A stretch of 64,000 bases of DNA from Parapedobacter deserti (GCF_042646065.1 NZ_JBHRTA010000037.1:62001-126000), one strand, 5' to 3'; positions 27,355 through 36,825 are shown, numbered from the stretch's first letter. The notes: a model not told the origin generated them from the sequence alone. Numbers and translations: made by a program.

Positions 27355-28788
27355 TTATTGCCACCACATAGGCGAGTTCAGGTTATCCCCTCCCATCCGC
27401 TGAGCAGCTACTTCCACATTTTCTCGGTTTGTCGCTTTCACAATGACCGGATATTCAAAGCGGTTTGGCATACGCCCACCGTTATCTGTACCGGTCCCTT
27501 TGAAGAGTGTAGGCAGTCCTGTCCGCCGATATTCAGACCATGATTCGAACCCCACGAAAAACAGCGCCAGGTATTTCTGTTCCATGAGCTGTTCAAACGT
27601 TCCGTTGTAAGCAACATACGTGCCCCCCATAAATTCTGGAGCGGGCTGAATTCCCCATTGCCTGACCGCCTCCTCCACGGCCTCGGTGTACAGCGATTCT
27701 GCATCGGCTTCGATCCATCCTTTTTGCGCAGCCTCCGCCAGATTGAACAGCACTTCGGGATAAGTAAGCAGGTAAGCGGGCTGATTGGCAGCCTGCAATG
27801 CGGTCAGGTAGGTGGATGTGCCTTCGCCTGCATTGTCCGCCAAACTCGCCGTTATCCCAACGGGCTGACCGCTTTCAACACCCACGAATTCACCCACCCG
27901 GTTGCGCGACATGATAAGGTCTCGGCGCGGATCGGAAGTTTTATTCAGCAAATTCACAAACGTACTGCCCATGCGCCGGTCTCCCCTGAAGTCGAAATCC
28001 CGAAGCTGAAACAGAATGTTGACGTAGGGATTTACCCCCGTGTATTTAAACACCGCCCCATCATCACTGGAAGCCATGATCGGAAAGGTAGCGGGATCCG
28101 CGAACAGCTCATTGATGCGGGCAGGCGCGTCCATCTCGCTGCGGTTCGAAACCCTGACGAGAAACCTCAGCCGCAACGAATTGGAAAACTTCTTCCATTT
28201 GAGCAGGTTGCCACCGAACAGCGGATCATTAGCGGCATTATACGTCGCATTTACGTCGATCAATCCATTGGCCTCTTCCAGCTCATCCAACAAACTGGCG
28301 TAAATATCGCGCTGCTCGTCAAACGATGGGAAATAGACCTTTTCAGCTCCCTTGAAAGCATCTTTATACGGAATATCGCCGTAGATATCTGTCAAAGCCG
28401 CCATCAGCCAAGCCTTCACAATCAACGCGATTGCCATATTGTTCCGGTCACCGATGTCATTCGCTAAGTTGTACATGTCACTTGCATTGCCTGCCCAGCG
28501 GTATAAATGGTTCCACATATAATCAAACTCCGTTGCCCTAAAAACATAACGATGGAACTCCTGCATCACGTTGATCTGGACACTATATTGCATCAATTCA
28601 TGGTTGATTCGATGGCTCCTGCTTAACAGCGCGTTTGTTGAGTTGAGCAGAATGGGCGCCAACAGGGTTTCAGGACGCACGCTTTCCAACCGGTTAGGAT
28701 CCGTATTGATCGCTTCAAAATTTTTGTCGCATGATGAAAACATGCAGAGGCAAAGACTGGTTACCAATGTGAATATTTTGCTTTTCAT
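27355..28788 (-). CDS. SusD/RagB-like surface lipoprotein (SusD-like_2 type)
   Basis: A 477-residue lipoprotein; signal peptide ends at the lipobox FSSC-DK near residue 20. SusD-like_2 hallmarks are FEAINTDPNRLE, LFGGNLLKWKKFSNSLRLRF, DDGAVFKY and a C-terminal NRFEYPV. SusD binds ligand over the SusC pore and helps pull it through the outer membrane. No starch-specific feature is visible. It is 12 bases after susC, the usual arrangement. Confidence 0.95.
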   Translation of the reverse strand: MKSKIFTLVTSLCLCMFSSCDKNFEAINTDPNRLESVRPETLLAPILLNSTNALLSRSHRINHELMQYSVQINVMQEFHRYVFRATEFDYMWNHLYRWAGNASDMYNLANDIGDRNNMAIALIVKAWLMAALTDIYGDIPYKDAFKGAEKVYFPSFDEQRDIYASLLDELEEANGLIDVNATYNAANDPLFGGNLLKWKKFSNSLRLRFLVRVSNRSEMDAPARINELFADPATFPIMASSDDGAVFKYTGVNPYVNILFQLRDFDFRGDRRMGSTFVNLLNKTSDPRRDLIMSRNRVGEFVGVESGQPVGITASLADNAGEGTSTYLTALQAANQPAYLLTYPEVLFNLAEAAQKGWIEADAESLYTEAVEEAVRQWGIQPAPEFMGGTYVAYNGTFEQLMEQKYLALFFVGFESWSEYRRTGLPTLFKGTGTDNGGRMPNRFEYPVIVKATNRENVEVAAQRMGGDNLNSPMWWQ

Positions 28789-28800
28789 ACCGATTCAATA

Positions 28801-31800
28801 TTAAAATGAAACCTTAAGATTAGCGCCGAAGGAACGCGTAGACGGCAATTGGCCGGTTTCGAACCCGGGCTCTATGATCCCGTTATTCAGCGTAGCGACC
28901 TCCGGATCGAATGCCGGGAATTTGGTGATCATAAACAGGTCGCGACCAAAAACGCCAATCGATGCATTCTGCAGCCAACCCCACTGTTGCGTCCATTTAG
29001 CCGGCAGGCTGAACCGCAGCTGTGCCTCCCTCAGCTTAAGAAAGGAGGTGTCGAATGTATTCATCTCCACGTTATCCCGTTGGTAAAGCCGATCGTAGTA
29101 AAGTGAAATCTCTTCGGTAACCACGTCGTTCGGCCGGTAAGTGCCATCAGGATTCAGCTGCACCCCTTCGCCGATCAAACCGTTGTAACGGCCCGGCAGC
29201 GTTTTGGTCAGTTTGCCGCTATACGCCAGCATCGAGTGGGTGAGCGAGTACATTTTACCACCGAGCCTGCCATCCAGCAGGAAACTGACACTGATATTTT
29301 TATATGAAAAACTATTATTTAGACTTGCCTGCCACTTAGGAACGGCTGTACCCTGGTAGCGCAGCTCCGGATCCAGCATCGGGTAGCCCTGCGCGTCAAA
29401 AATAACCTGACCCTCTTCATTTCTGAGCAGTCCACCACCATAAATATCGCCGAGTGTCCCGCCTACGGAAGCCTGCACAAAGCCCCGCGGCCCACGAGAC
29501 AGGATGATGGATTCCACACCGTCAGACAATTCAAGCACCCGATTCCGGTTGGCAGACCAGATCGCATTGACCGTCCAATTCAGCCCATCGCTACGTTTGA
29601 ACGGCGAGGCCGTAACCCCGATCTCCAACCCATAATTATTCACCAAACCGGCGTTGAAAGCCCGCTGCGAAAATCCGGTCGACGGATCGGTCGGTATCTG
29701 AATGATCTGATCGCGCGCATCGGAGTTGTAGTAAGTCACATCCAGGCCCAACCTGTTGCCGAAGAAACGCATATCCAGGCCCACTTCCCGGGTGGTGATC
29801 ATCTCCGGCTTGAGCTCAATGTTCGGGAGCACCGTCGGATTGGAGTAGCTTCCCCCGATGGCATTTGCGGAATAGTATTTAGCCGTCAGGTAAGGATCCG
29901 TATCGTTGCCCACCTGAGCGAGAGATGCCCGCACTTTCAGGTAAGACAGCGGCCTGATGGCAGAGAGATCAAATAGATCCGTGACGATCAGACTCGCGCT
30001 GACGGAAGGATAGAAATAGGAATTGTTGCCGGGCGGCAATGTACTTGACCAGTCATTCCGCGCCGTTACATCGATAAAAAACAAGTTTTTATACCCTACC
30101 TGGCCAAGCCCGTAAAAACTGTTGACTACCTTACGGTAGTTGAGATTATTCGTAAAAACACGGTCCATTGAATTGGCCAGCGTGTATAAGCCCGGATAGT
30201 TGAGCCGTTCGGCCAGTGCACTATTGTTTTTCCATAGGCGGTTCATCGCGTTTCCACCAGCTGACAGCGACAACGTCCAGTCATCTGCCAAGTCATCATC
30301 ATACCTTAGTAGAAAGTCGTTATTCATCTCCAACTCATACGTCTCCTGCTCCCGGTAGCTTCCGGTTACAGCGCTCACCGAGCTATAGGGCCGTCTTGTT
30401 GTCCGAAAGTTATTCCCCATATCAATCCCCGAACGCACCATCAAGCTCAGCTTGTCCGTGAAGCTGTAGGTAGCCGAAACGTTGCCGTAAATGCGGTCCC
30501 GGTCCATGGTATTCAGCTGTTCGTATATTTTCATGAACGGATTATCATCACCGGCATTGTAAAAGCTATTCTGCTCAACGTCTTCCCTCCCGTGTTTCCA
30601 ATAATCCCGGTACCAGTCAATGGGAATGTTGGGCGCCGACCACATCAGGGAATACGAAATTGACCTCGCACTGTATCCTGCGGACGGAAGATTGTCGCTT
30701 TTCCGTTTCATGTAGTTCAGGTTTGTACGGAAATTTAGTTTGTTCAGATTATGCGTAGAGGCCAGGGAAAAGGTGTTTCTCGAAAACCCGGTATTCGGAA
30801 TGATGTATTCATTCTCCAGGTTCGTAAATGAAGCCCTGAAACTGTTAGTTGCATTCCCCCCATCAAGTGTAATGGTATTGGTATACGTTGCTCCAGTTCG
30901 GTAGAATCCTTTTACGTAGTTACGGTCGGCTACCCAGGGCGTCCTTTCCGTTCCCTGGCCTTGGGTGACTGGGTCATACTGATAAAACAACTGGCCTTCG
31001 AATTTGGGGCCCCATGTATGGGTACTCCGCGTATTGGGCCCATCAGCGGATGCACCATACGAGTAATACGTGTGCGCAGCATATGACCGCTGCCCTTCAC
31101 CATACTCATACTGGTAGTCAGGCCAGTTGAGCACACGATCGAAAACCGCATTTGAATTTACAGAAATATTTATCTTGGCTTGTTTAGAACCGGTTTTAGT
31201 GGTGATAACAATCGCACCTGAACCCGCACGCGATCCATACAACGCAGCAGCAGCCGGCCCCCGCAATACCGTTACGCTCTCGATGTCATCCGGATTGATC
31301 TCACTAGCCGCATTGCCATAGTCGATCGATGGCTCACCGGAAGGATTATACGCATTGCTGCCATTGCCGGACATCCCGCTATTTACGGGGACGCCGTCAA
31401 CCACCAGCAACGCTTCGCCCTTGCTGAGGTCGATCGAGTTTTGCCCCCTGAGCACCAGACGGACAGACCCACCCGGCCCGCCACCTGATGAGGACATCTG
31501 CAATCCCGGCACTTTACCCGCTAGTCCGTTGAGCCAGTTATTTGGCGCCACATTGCTGATGGATTCGCCACTTACCTTCGTCACGGAATAACCGAGCGAC
31601 CTTTCTTCACGCTGAATACCTAACGCTGTCACAACCACTTCGTCGATGTCCTGTTGCTGAAGCTGGAGTGTAACATCCATTTTTGACCCGCCGGTGTAAC
31701 GGATTTCTCTGGTGTCATAGCCAACTATCCTGAATACCACAACTTCTCTATTATTGATCATCAGCGAATAACTGCCATCATCCGCGGAGGCAGCCCCTCG

Positions 31801-31950
31801 ATTAGGGCTATCTTTGATAGAAATGGAAACACCAGGAATCGGATGCCCTTCCGTATCAGAAACAGTCCCCCTCAGCTGGTTTTGCTGTGCAAGCGCCATC
31901 CCGGCCGGCAACAGGCACGACATCAATAAATAGTAAATTTGTTTTGCCAT
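28801..31950 (-). CDS. SusC/RagA-family TonB-dependent outer-membrane importer
   Basis: A 1049-residue protein with a signal peptide (cleavage after LAQ region, about 21), an N-terminal carboxypeptidase-like beta-sandwich (LRGTVSDTEGHPIPGVSISI), a TonB box region (DIDEVVVTALGIQREERSLGYS), a plug domain with the LSKGEALLVVDGVPVN motif, and a 22-strand barrel ending in LKVSF. It imports large ligands across the outer membrane with SusD. Size and C-terminal aromatic end are normal. Promoter at 32087-32119. It leads the operon. Confidence 0.96.
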   Translation of the reverse strand: MAKQIYYLLMSCLLPAGMALAQQNQLRGTVSDTEGHPIPGVSISIKDSPNRGAASADDGSYSLMINNREVVVFRIVGYDTREIRYTGGSKMDVTLQLQQQDIDEVVVTALGIQREERSLGYSVTKVSGESISNVAPNNWLNGLAGKVPGLQMSSSGGGPGGSVRLVLRGQNSIDLSKGEALLVVDGVPVNSGMSGNGSNAYNPSGEPSIDYGNAASEINPDDIESVTVLRGPAAAALYGSRAGSGAIVITTKTGSKQAKINISVNSNAVFDRVLNWPDYQYEYGEGQRSYAAHTYYSYGASADGPNTRSTHTWGPKFEGQLFYQYDPVTQGQGTERTPWVADRNYVKGFYRTGATYTNTITLDGGNATNSFRASFTNLENEYIIPNTGFSRNTFSLASTHNLNKLNFRTNLNYMKRKSDNLPSAGYSARSISYSLMWSAPNIPIDWYRDYWKHGREDVEQNSFYNAGDDNPFMKIYEQLNTMDRDRIYGNVSATYSFTDKLSLMVRSGIDMGNNFRTTRRPYSSVSAVTGSYREQETYELEMNNDFLLRYDDDLADDWTLSLSAGGNAMNRLWKNNSALAERLNYPGLYTLANSMDRVFTNNLNYRKVVNSFYGLGQVGYKNLFFIDVTARNDWSSTLPPGNNSYFYPSVSASLIVTDLFDLSAIRPLSYLKVRASLAQVGNDTDPYLTAKYYSANAIGGSYSNPTVLPNIELKPEMITTREVGLDMRFFGNRLGLDVTYYNSDARDQIIQIPTDPSTGFSQRAFNAGLVNNYGLEIGVTASPFKRSDGLNWTVNAIWSANRNRVLELSDGVESIILSRGPRGFVQASVGGTLGDIYGGGLLRNEEGQVIFDAQGYPMLDPELRYQGTAVPKWQASLNNSFSYKNISVSFLLDGRLGGKMYSLTHSMLAYSGKLTKTLPGRYNGLIGEGVQLNPDGTYRPNDVVTEEISLYYDRLYQRDNVEMNTFDTSFLKLREAQLRFSLPAKWTQQWGWLQNASIGVFGRDLFMITKFPAFDPEVATLNNGIIEPGFETGQLPSTRSFGANLKVSF

Positions 31951-32292
31951 TGTTTTATAAGTGAATACATGTTGAATATTCGTTCTTTGACTCCTTGACT
32001 TGCTGTATAACGCCCATTACGGACTCCGTTCAAATAATGAGCGGATTTTTCAACTCATGGATTAAATTTTAAGGTTTATAACACCACAAATTTAAGTGAA
32101 TAAAATATTTAAAAACAAAATAAAACAAAAAATAATATTGAAATAAAGTTTTATTAACACAAATAAACTGCTGATTGGCTTCCGGTTTGCAGCAACATGC
32201 ATCATTTTCTTCCATATATCAGCAAAATCACCTAACATTGCAGTAAGCGATCCGAATGCGCTCCATTAAAGGTAAATTAACGTTAGTTAAAC
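31951..32292. other. 342-base intergenic region between susC and the DeoR regulator
   Basis: Besides the susC promoter there is a long leader of about 130 bases before susC and an A/T-rich zone (32095-32160), the probable site of DeoR control. No ORF or tRNA is present. An inverted CATTA/TAATG around a CGGA/TCCG core lies in the susC leader near 32010-32040; its role is unclear. Confidence 0.5.
32087..32119 (-). promoter_or_regulatory. susC promoter
   Basis: On the minus strand, TTTG (32119-32116), 21 bases, then TAAATTTG (32094-32087). A further TTTG lies 10 bases upstream. It is placed to transcribe the whole operon down to the palindromic repeat. Confidence 0.75.
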
Positions 32293-33060
32293 ATGAAGAA
32301 CATCACCAAACGGCACCAGTTTATACTTGAGCGGCTCAAGAATAAAGGGCAGATCACCATCCCCGAACTGATCGATCTCACGCAGGTGTCGGGTGTTACA
32401 ATCCGCAAAGACCTTAAGTTTCTGGAGGACAAAGGGCTTATTTTCATCACCCGTGGCGGGGCTTCGCTCACCAATCCCTATACGATCGACAGGCCCATCT
32501 ATGAAAAAGCGACCATCAATGCCGAGCAAAAAAAGAAAATCGCGCAGGCTGCTGTCAAGCTGATCGGCGAGAACGATGCCATCATCATCGGCTCCGGCAC
32601 CACTGCGTTTGAATTTGCGCACCACCTGCATCCGGCCAACCCGCTCACCGTCATCACCCCGGCGGTAAAGGTTACCATGGAACTGTGCAACCGGCCTAAT
32701 GTTGAAGTGCTGCAATTGGGAGGATTGATCCGGCCGAGCTCGTCGTCAGTAGCCGGATCATATGTCGAATACATGCTTGACCGTGTGTCATGCGGGGTGT
32801 TGTTCATCGGGGTGGATGGCGTCGATCTTGACTTCGGGTTCTCCATCAGCAACCTCACCGAAGCCAACATCAACCAGAAAATGATCAACACCTCGCAGAT
32901 TGTTGTCGTGTTGGCCGACAGCTCCAAATTCGGGAAACGGGGCATCGCAAAAATATGCGAACTGGAACAGGTACAGTATATCGTAACGGACGGCGGTGCG
33001 CCGGAAAGCATGGTGAAGGAGCTGGAAGAGCGGGGACCGAAGGTGATCGTGGCTAAATAA
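32293..33060 (+). CDS. DeoR/GlpR-type transcriptional regulator
   Basis: A 255-residue repressor: N-terminal helix-turn-helix (QITIPELIDLTQVSGVTIRKDL, then KFLEDKGLIFITRGGA), and a C-terminal sugar-phosphate-sensing DeoRC domain (about 75-230) with IIGSGTTAFEF, GGLIRPSSSSVAGS and VVLADSSKFG. DeoR proteins usually repress sugar or polyol genes and respond to a phosphorylated intermediate. It is divergent from susC, so probably controls this operon. The ligand could be the product of one of the two FGGY kinases (inference). Confidence 0.95.
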   Translation: MKNITKRHQFILERLKNKGQITIPELIDLTQVSGVTIRKDLKFLEDKGLIFITRGGASLTNPYTIDRPIYEKATINAEQKKKIAQAAVKLIGENDAIIIGSGTTAFEFAHHLHPANPLTVITPAVKVTMELCNRPNVEVLQLGGLIRPSSSSVAGSYVEYMLDRVSCGVLFIGVDGVDLDFGFSISNLTEANINQKMINTSQIVVVLADSSKFGKRGIAKICELEQVQYIVTDGGAPESMVKELEERGPKVIVAK

Positions 33061-33081
33061 CGGCATTATACTGGCGCGGGC

Positions 33082-33432
33082 CTAACCGTTGCGCTTCACC
33101 AACAGCACATCATCATTTTCAAGTAATAGGTATCCATATTCATAGCAGAATCGATACTGGGTGCCTTTGCCCGTCTCGTACATATCGGTAATGTAGTCAA
33201 AATTGAACCCCTGTTGTACGAGCGAAAGCCATTTCACCTTCGTCTTACCCGCCGGATTGAGTGTCTCGAGTATTTTCCTGTTGCGCTTGAGGATGTGGTT
33301 TACTCTCCGTAGGTAGCTGTTCTCTTCGCTGTTCCGCCGGTTGTTGTGATTGCTGCGGCATGCATCATCGCAGAATTTCTTATCGGCCCGGCCGATGAGT
33401 AGTTTTCCGCAATCCAAGCATCGTCTCTCCAT
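33082..33432 (-). CDS. Small zinc-ribbon protein (DUF2116-like N-terminus)
   Basis: A 116-residue protein. The N-terminal stretch MERRCLDCGKLLIG, then KKFCDDACRSNHNN, holds two Cys pairs and looks like a short zinc ribbon with an RSNHNNRR box. The rest has NPAGKTKVKW and a basic helix. Zinc binding is inferred from the cysteines. Function unknown; nucleic-acid binding is plausible. It converges with the DeoR gene, 21 bases away. Confidence 0.75.
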   Translation of the reverse strand: MERRCLDCGKLLIGRADKKFCDDACRSNHNNRRNSEENSYLRRVNHILKRNRKILETLNPAGKTKVKWLSLVQQGFNFDYITDMYETGKGTQYRFCYEYGYLLLENDDVLLVKRNG

Positions 33433-33564
33433 AGGTAGTGGTTTCGTTTGACGGCCATGTTAAGATGATGCGATAAAATTACAGATTTAAGGTTAAACCA
33501 CCAACATCGGTCATCAATCTTTTGAATAAACCAGAGCTTTGCCTACATTCGCTCCTGTTGATCC

Positions 33565-34740
33565 ATGCGCATACTCATCATCCATAATCACTATCAGCGC
33601 CCCGGCGGTGAAGATGTCGTTTTCGAACAGGAAAGGACGCTGCTTTCATCCGTCGCGGCGGTTGAGACGCTCACGTCCAGGAACCGAACGGGATGGCGCG
33701 GCGCCTGGCAGACGCTGTGGTCACCCTGGAATGTATGGGCGGGGCATCGGCTGAAACGGGCGATCAGGCGGCACCGGCCGGATGTCATCCATATCCACAA
33801 CTTGCATTATGCCATCGGCCCGATAGCCATACGCATTGCCAAGCGGCATGGCATACCGGTGGTCATGACCCTGCATAACTACCGGCTGCTCTGTCCTTCG
33901 GCGACACTGTTCCACAACGGCCGGCTGTTTACCGACAGCCTGCGCGCTGTTTTTCCCTGGAACGCAGTGCGCCTGGGCGTGCACAGCCATTCCGTCTTCA
34001 AGACGTTCTGGCTGGCGTTCACGGTCTGGCTGCATAAAAAAGCCGGCACCTGGCGCATGGTAGACCGCTACATTGCACTGACGGCCTTTGCCAGACAGCT
34101 GTTTGCCGAATCGACACTGGGGTTGCCCGAGGATCAGTTCATCGTTAAGCCAAACTTCGTGACAGCCGGGCAAGCAACCGCTTCAGCGCGCGGCGGGTAC
34201 TTCTTGTTTATCGGCCGCCTCGCTCCGGAAAAGGGCATCGAAGTGCTTCTGGCGGCCTTCAGCGGCACGGATTGCCTATTGCGCATCGCCGGGGATGGTC
34301 CGCTGCGCCAACGGGTGATCGATGCCGCCGGCACCCAAAGCAACATCACTTACCTCGGTTCCCTCAACCCTACGGAAATCCGCCGTGAGCTGTCTGCTTG
34401 CTCGGCCCTGATATTTCCGTCCATCTGGTACGAGGGCATGCCCATGACCCTGCTGGAGGCTTTTGCTGCAGGCACGCCGGTAATCGCCAGCGATCTGGGT
34501 GCCATGCAGGGCATGGTGGCAGATGGACAGACGGGATACCGCTTCCCTCCGGGTGACGCGCAGGCGCTGCGCGAAAAGGTGCAACATTGGCTGCAATCAG
34601 CCCCTGCCACACGGGCCGATATGGCAAGCCGGGCCCGGCAAGCCTATGAGCTTCACTATACCGCGGATAAAAACAAAGCCTTACTTGTGGAAATCTATGC
34701 TTCGGTTATGCAACCGTACAAAAAAAAAGCCAATAGATGA
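33565..34740 (+). CDS. Glycosyltransferase family 4 protein
   Basis: A 391-residue GT-B fold enzyme. N-terminal acceptor half starts MRILIIHNHYQRPGGEDVV; the donor half has FIGRLAPEKGIEVLLAAF and FPSIWYEGMPMTLLEAFAAGTPVIAS, with the E-x7-E motif of retaining glycosyltransferases. It probably adds a sugar to a surface polysaccharide or lipid carrier. No other polysaccharide genes are near, so it is solitary. Base composition looks somewhat richer in G and C than neighbours (by eye), a possible sign of transfer. Converges with the dipeptidase gene, 8 bases away. Confidence 0.93.
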   Translation: MRILIIHNHYQRPGGEDVVFEQERTLLSSVAAVETLTSRNRTGWRGAWQTLWSPWNVWAGHRLKRAIRRHRPDVIHIHNLHYAIGPIAIRIAKRHGIPVVMTLHNYRLLCPSATLFHNGRLFTDSLRAVFPWNAVRLGVHSHSVFKTFWLAFTVWLHKKAGTWRMVDRYIALTAFARQLFAESTLGLPEDQFIVKPNFVTAGQATASARGGYFLFIGRLAPEKGIEVLLAAFSGTDCLLRIAGDGPLRQRVIDAAGTQSNITYLGSLNPTEIRRELSACSALIFPSIWYEGMPMTLLEAFAAGTPVIASDLGAMQGMVADGQTGYRFPPGDAQALREKVQHWLQSAPATRADMASRARQAYELHYTADKNKALLVEIYASVMQPYKKKANR

Positions 34741-34748
34741 AGACAGCG

Positions 34749-35990
34749 CTAAGATGACCACTCGGCTGCCACGCGCTGTGCTTCTTTCATCACCCGGAAG
34801 AAGTTGCCGCTCCAGATTTTCTTGATATCGTCCTCGCTGTACCCCCGCTTCACGAGTTCATAGGTGATATTGCCCATTTCGCTCACGTCAAACATTCCTT
34901 CAACACCACCGCCACCATCCAGATCGGGACCTATGCCTACGTGATCCACTCCTACCAGTTTCACGATGTGGTCAATGTGATCAACCACCTGCTGCAGGGT
35001 AGCCAGCTCTTCAGGGTAGCGCTCGTCGATCTCCTTCAGCGCTGCGGCGCGCTCCGCCCGCTGCTCTTCCGTCAGCTCCACGCCACGCGGATACTTGGCA
35101 CGCAGCGCCTGCAGCGCCTCGGCCCGTTCGGGATTGCGGTCTTTCAGGTAGCCGCTCAGCATGTTCATCTGCACCACGCCGCCTTTTTGAGCCAACGCGC
35201 TGATCATTTCGTCAGACAGGTTCCGCGGATGGTCATACAGTGCCCTTGCCGAGCTATGCGTCGCTACGATCGGTGCGGCCGAATACTCGATACAATCCCA
35301 GAAAGCGTCATCTGAGATATGCGACACGTCGACGATCATGCCGAGCCGGTTCATCTCGCGGACCACATCAATGCCGAACGGGCTGAGACCACCATGTTCC
35401 ACGCTGTCCGTCGAAGAATCACAGATATCGTTGTTGCTCGTGTGGCACAGCGTCATATACCGTGCACCGAGCTCATAGTAGGTTTCCAGCAGGGAAAGAT
35501 CCTTACCGATGGCCCAGCCGTTTTCCACGGCCGTAAACACCGAAAACTTACCGGCCCGCTTCAGCGCCACGGCATCTTCGGGCGTAGTTGCCAATCCGGC
35601 GATATCGGGGTGATCATTCGCGATGCCATGCACGATATCAAAGAGTTCCAGTGCCCGGCGCTTTGCGTCCGCGTATCCTTCGGGTGTGCGCGGCCCTTGG
35701 CCAAGATACACTGCAAAAAACATGGCATCCATCCCACCTTTCTTTATGCGTGGAAAATCCACTTTGGATCCTGAAGTATGAGGGTCGTGTGCTTCAGCTA
35801 GGTCGAAATCGGGGCGCGAATGCATGAGCATAGGTAGGTCGCAATGGGTATCCAAAGTCAATGCAGCAGCATGGATAGCATCAGCTTCTGCCCTGATTTT
35901 TGTCTCAGGATCACTGCAATGCTGGAAAAGCACCGTCAGAGCCGACAGCATAATGCCGCTCAATATAAAACGGGTAGCAATTCTCTTCAT
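34749..35990 (-). CDS. Membrane dipeptidase (peptidase family M19)
   Basis: A 413-residue zinc dipeptidase of the renal dipeptidase family. N-terminal signal peptide with a cysteine at about 25 (LFQHC-SD), a poor lipobox, so either lipoprotein or cleaved. Metal-binding features: THCDLP, ENGW region, CHTSNNDICDSS, VDVSHISD and ATHSSARALYDHPRN, GIGPDLDG. It cleaves dipeptides, probably in the periplasm. An insert rich in Glu/Arg (about 270-320) carries NPERAEALQALRAKYPRG. It is not obviously linked to the neighbouring genes. Confidence 0.92.
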   Translation of the reverse strand: MKRIATRFILSGIMLSALTVLFQHCSDPETKIRAEADAIHAAALTLDTHCDLPMLMHSRPDFDLAEAHDPHTSGSKVDFPRIKKGGMDAMFFAVYLGQGPRTPEGYADAKRRALELFDIVHGIANDHPDIAGLATTPEDAVALKRAGKFSVFTAVENGWAIGKDLSLLETYYELGARYMTLCHTSNNDICDSSTDSVEHGGLSPFGIDVVREMNRLGMIVDVSHISDDAFWDCIEYSAAPIVATHSSARALYDHPRNLSDEMISALAQKGGVVQMNMLSGYLKDRNPERAEALQALRAKYPRGVELTEEQRAERAAALKEIDERYPEELATLQQVVDHIDHIVKLVGVDHVGIGPDLDGGGGVEGMFDVSEMGNITYELVKRGYSEDDIKKIWSGNFFRVMKEAQRVAAEWSS

Positions 35991-36107
35991 AATTTTTGTT
36001 GATTTAAGGTTACTATATACTTATTGCTCCTAAACTAAGCAAAGCTTACTATACAATTGCGCTACTCCACAAAAATGTTGCAAATTCAAGCACATATATT
36101 TCCTCGA

Positions 36108-36139
36108 TTTGCTTTTGTTCGCCAACTTTACTACGTTTG
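36108..36139 (+). promoter_or_regulatory. Promoter of the two small membrane-protein genes
   Basis: TTTG (36108-36111), 20 bases, then TACGTTTG (36132-36139): a full match to the Bacteroidota consensus. It overlaps a TTG at 36137 that would otherwise be the first possible start codon, so translation must begin downstream. Confidence 0.75.
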
Positions 36140-36166
36140 GATAGAAGCAACAGACAAGCAAAGCAT

Positions 36167-36397
36167 TTGGAAAATAACAATAACTCAGCGCCAAAACAAA
36201 CTTATCGCCAAGAAATCAGGGTGTTTATAAAGCGGCATTTTACTGATTTCGTCGAATGGTTGAAGCCATCGCCCGACGATCATTGGAGCATGCAAACGCT
36301 AAAGACTATCGGCAAGATCCCTATAGTGCTCCTGCTCGTGGCGTGCTCACCCGTATTGCTGGTGGCTTTTCTGCTGATATTTCTGATTGCGTTATGA
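36167..36397 (+). CDS. Small membrane protein, start probably TTG
   Basis: A 76-residue protein: a hydrophilic N-terminus (ENNNNSAPKQTYRQEIRVF), then WLKPSPDDHWSMQTLKTIGK and one strong membrane helix at the C-terminus (about 52-76). The promoter at 36108-36139 rules out the TTG at 36137; the first in-frame start-like codon after it is TTG 36167, which gives a polar lead. No family name known to me. Its stop overlaps the next ATG (36394-36397). Confidence 0.6.
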   Translation: MENNNNSAPKQTYRQEIRVFIKRHFTDFVEWLKPSPDDHWSMQTLKTIGKIPIVLLLVACSPVLLVAFLLIFLIAL

Positions 36398-36825
36398 AGC
36401 AAACCACATTACAACTGACCATGCGTATGCTGACCAAGCCCTGGTTTGTCACGCTGCTCGTGTTGGCTTTCGCGCACCAGTTGACCCAAAAGATACTGGC
36501 TATATCACTGCCGTTGGCGGATAACTATTTGGATGCGCTGCTGTTCATGCCTATCCTCTTGCATCTGGTACTTTGGGAGCGGCGGGCGATTTTCGCGCAG
36601 GGCGGCGCGCATGTGCTGCATCCGCTGCATATCCTGATCATCCTTGCCTTGGCCAGTGTTTTTGCTGAACACCTTTTACCCCGCTGGAGCGCACGATTCA
36701 CGGCGGATGTTTGGGATATGGTGTGCTATGCCGTTGGCGCCCTATTGTTTATATATTACTGGAATAAACCGCTTAAGCCCTTATACCCTCATGATAAGAC
36801 AGCGGCTCAGCGCCTCGATGCCTGA
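36394..36825 (+). CDS. Four-segment membrane protein
   Basis: A 143-residue integral membrane protein with about four hydrophobic helices (about 14-32, 42-58, 74-90, 110-125). Similar Bacteroidota proteins have been labelled magnesium-citrate transporter-like, but I see no transport signature and leave it unnamed. ATG overlaps the previous stop by ATGA, so the two are translationally coupled. Confidence 0.65.
   Translation: MKQTTLQLTMRMLTKPWFVTLLVLAFAHQLTQKILAISLPLADNYLDALLFMPILLHLVLWERRAIFAQGGAHVLHPLHILIILALASVFAEHLLPRWSARFTADVWDMVCYAVGALLFIYYWNKPLKPLYPHDKTAAQRLDA

Noticed and set aside
33565..34740. Glycosyltransferase as the edge of a surface polysaccharide cluster.
   Set aside because: Neighbouring genes (zinc ribbon protein, dipeptidase, DeoR) are unrelated; no other polysaccharide gene is in reach.
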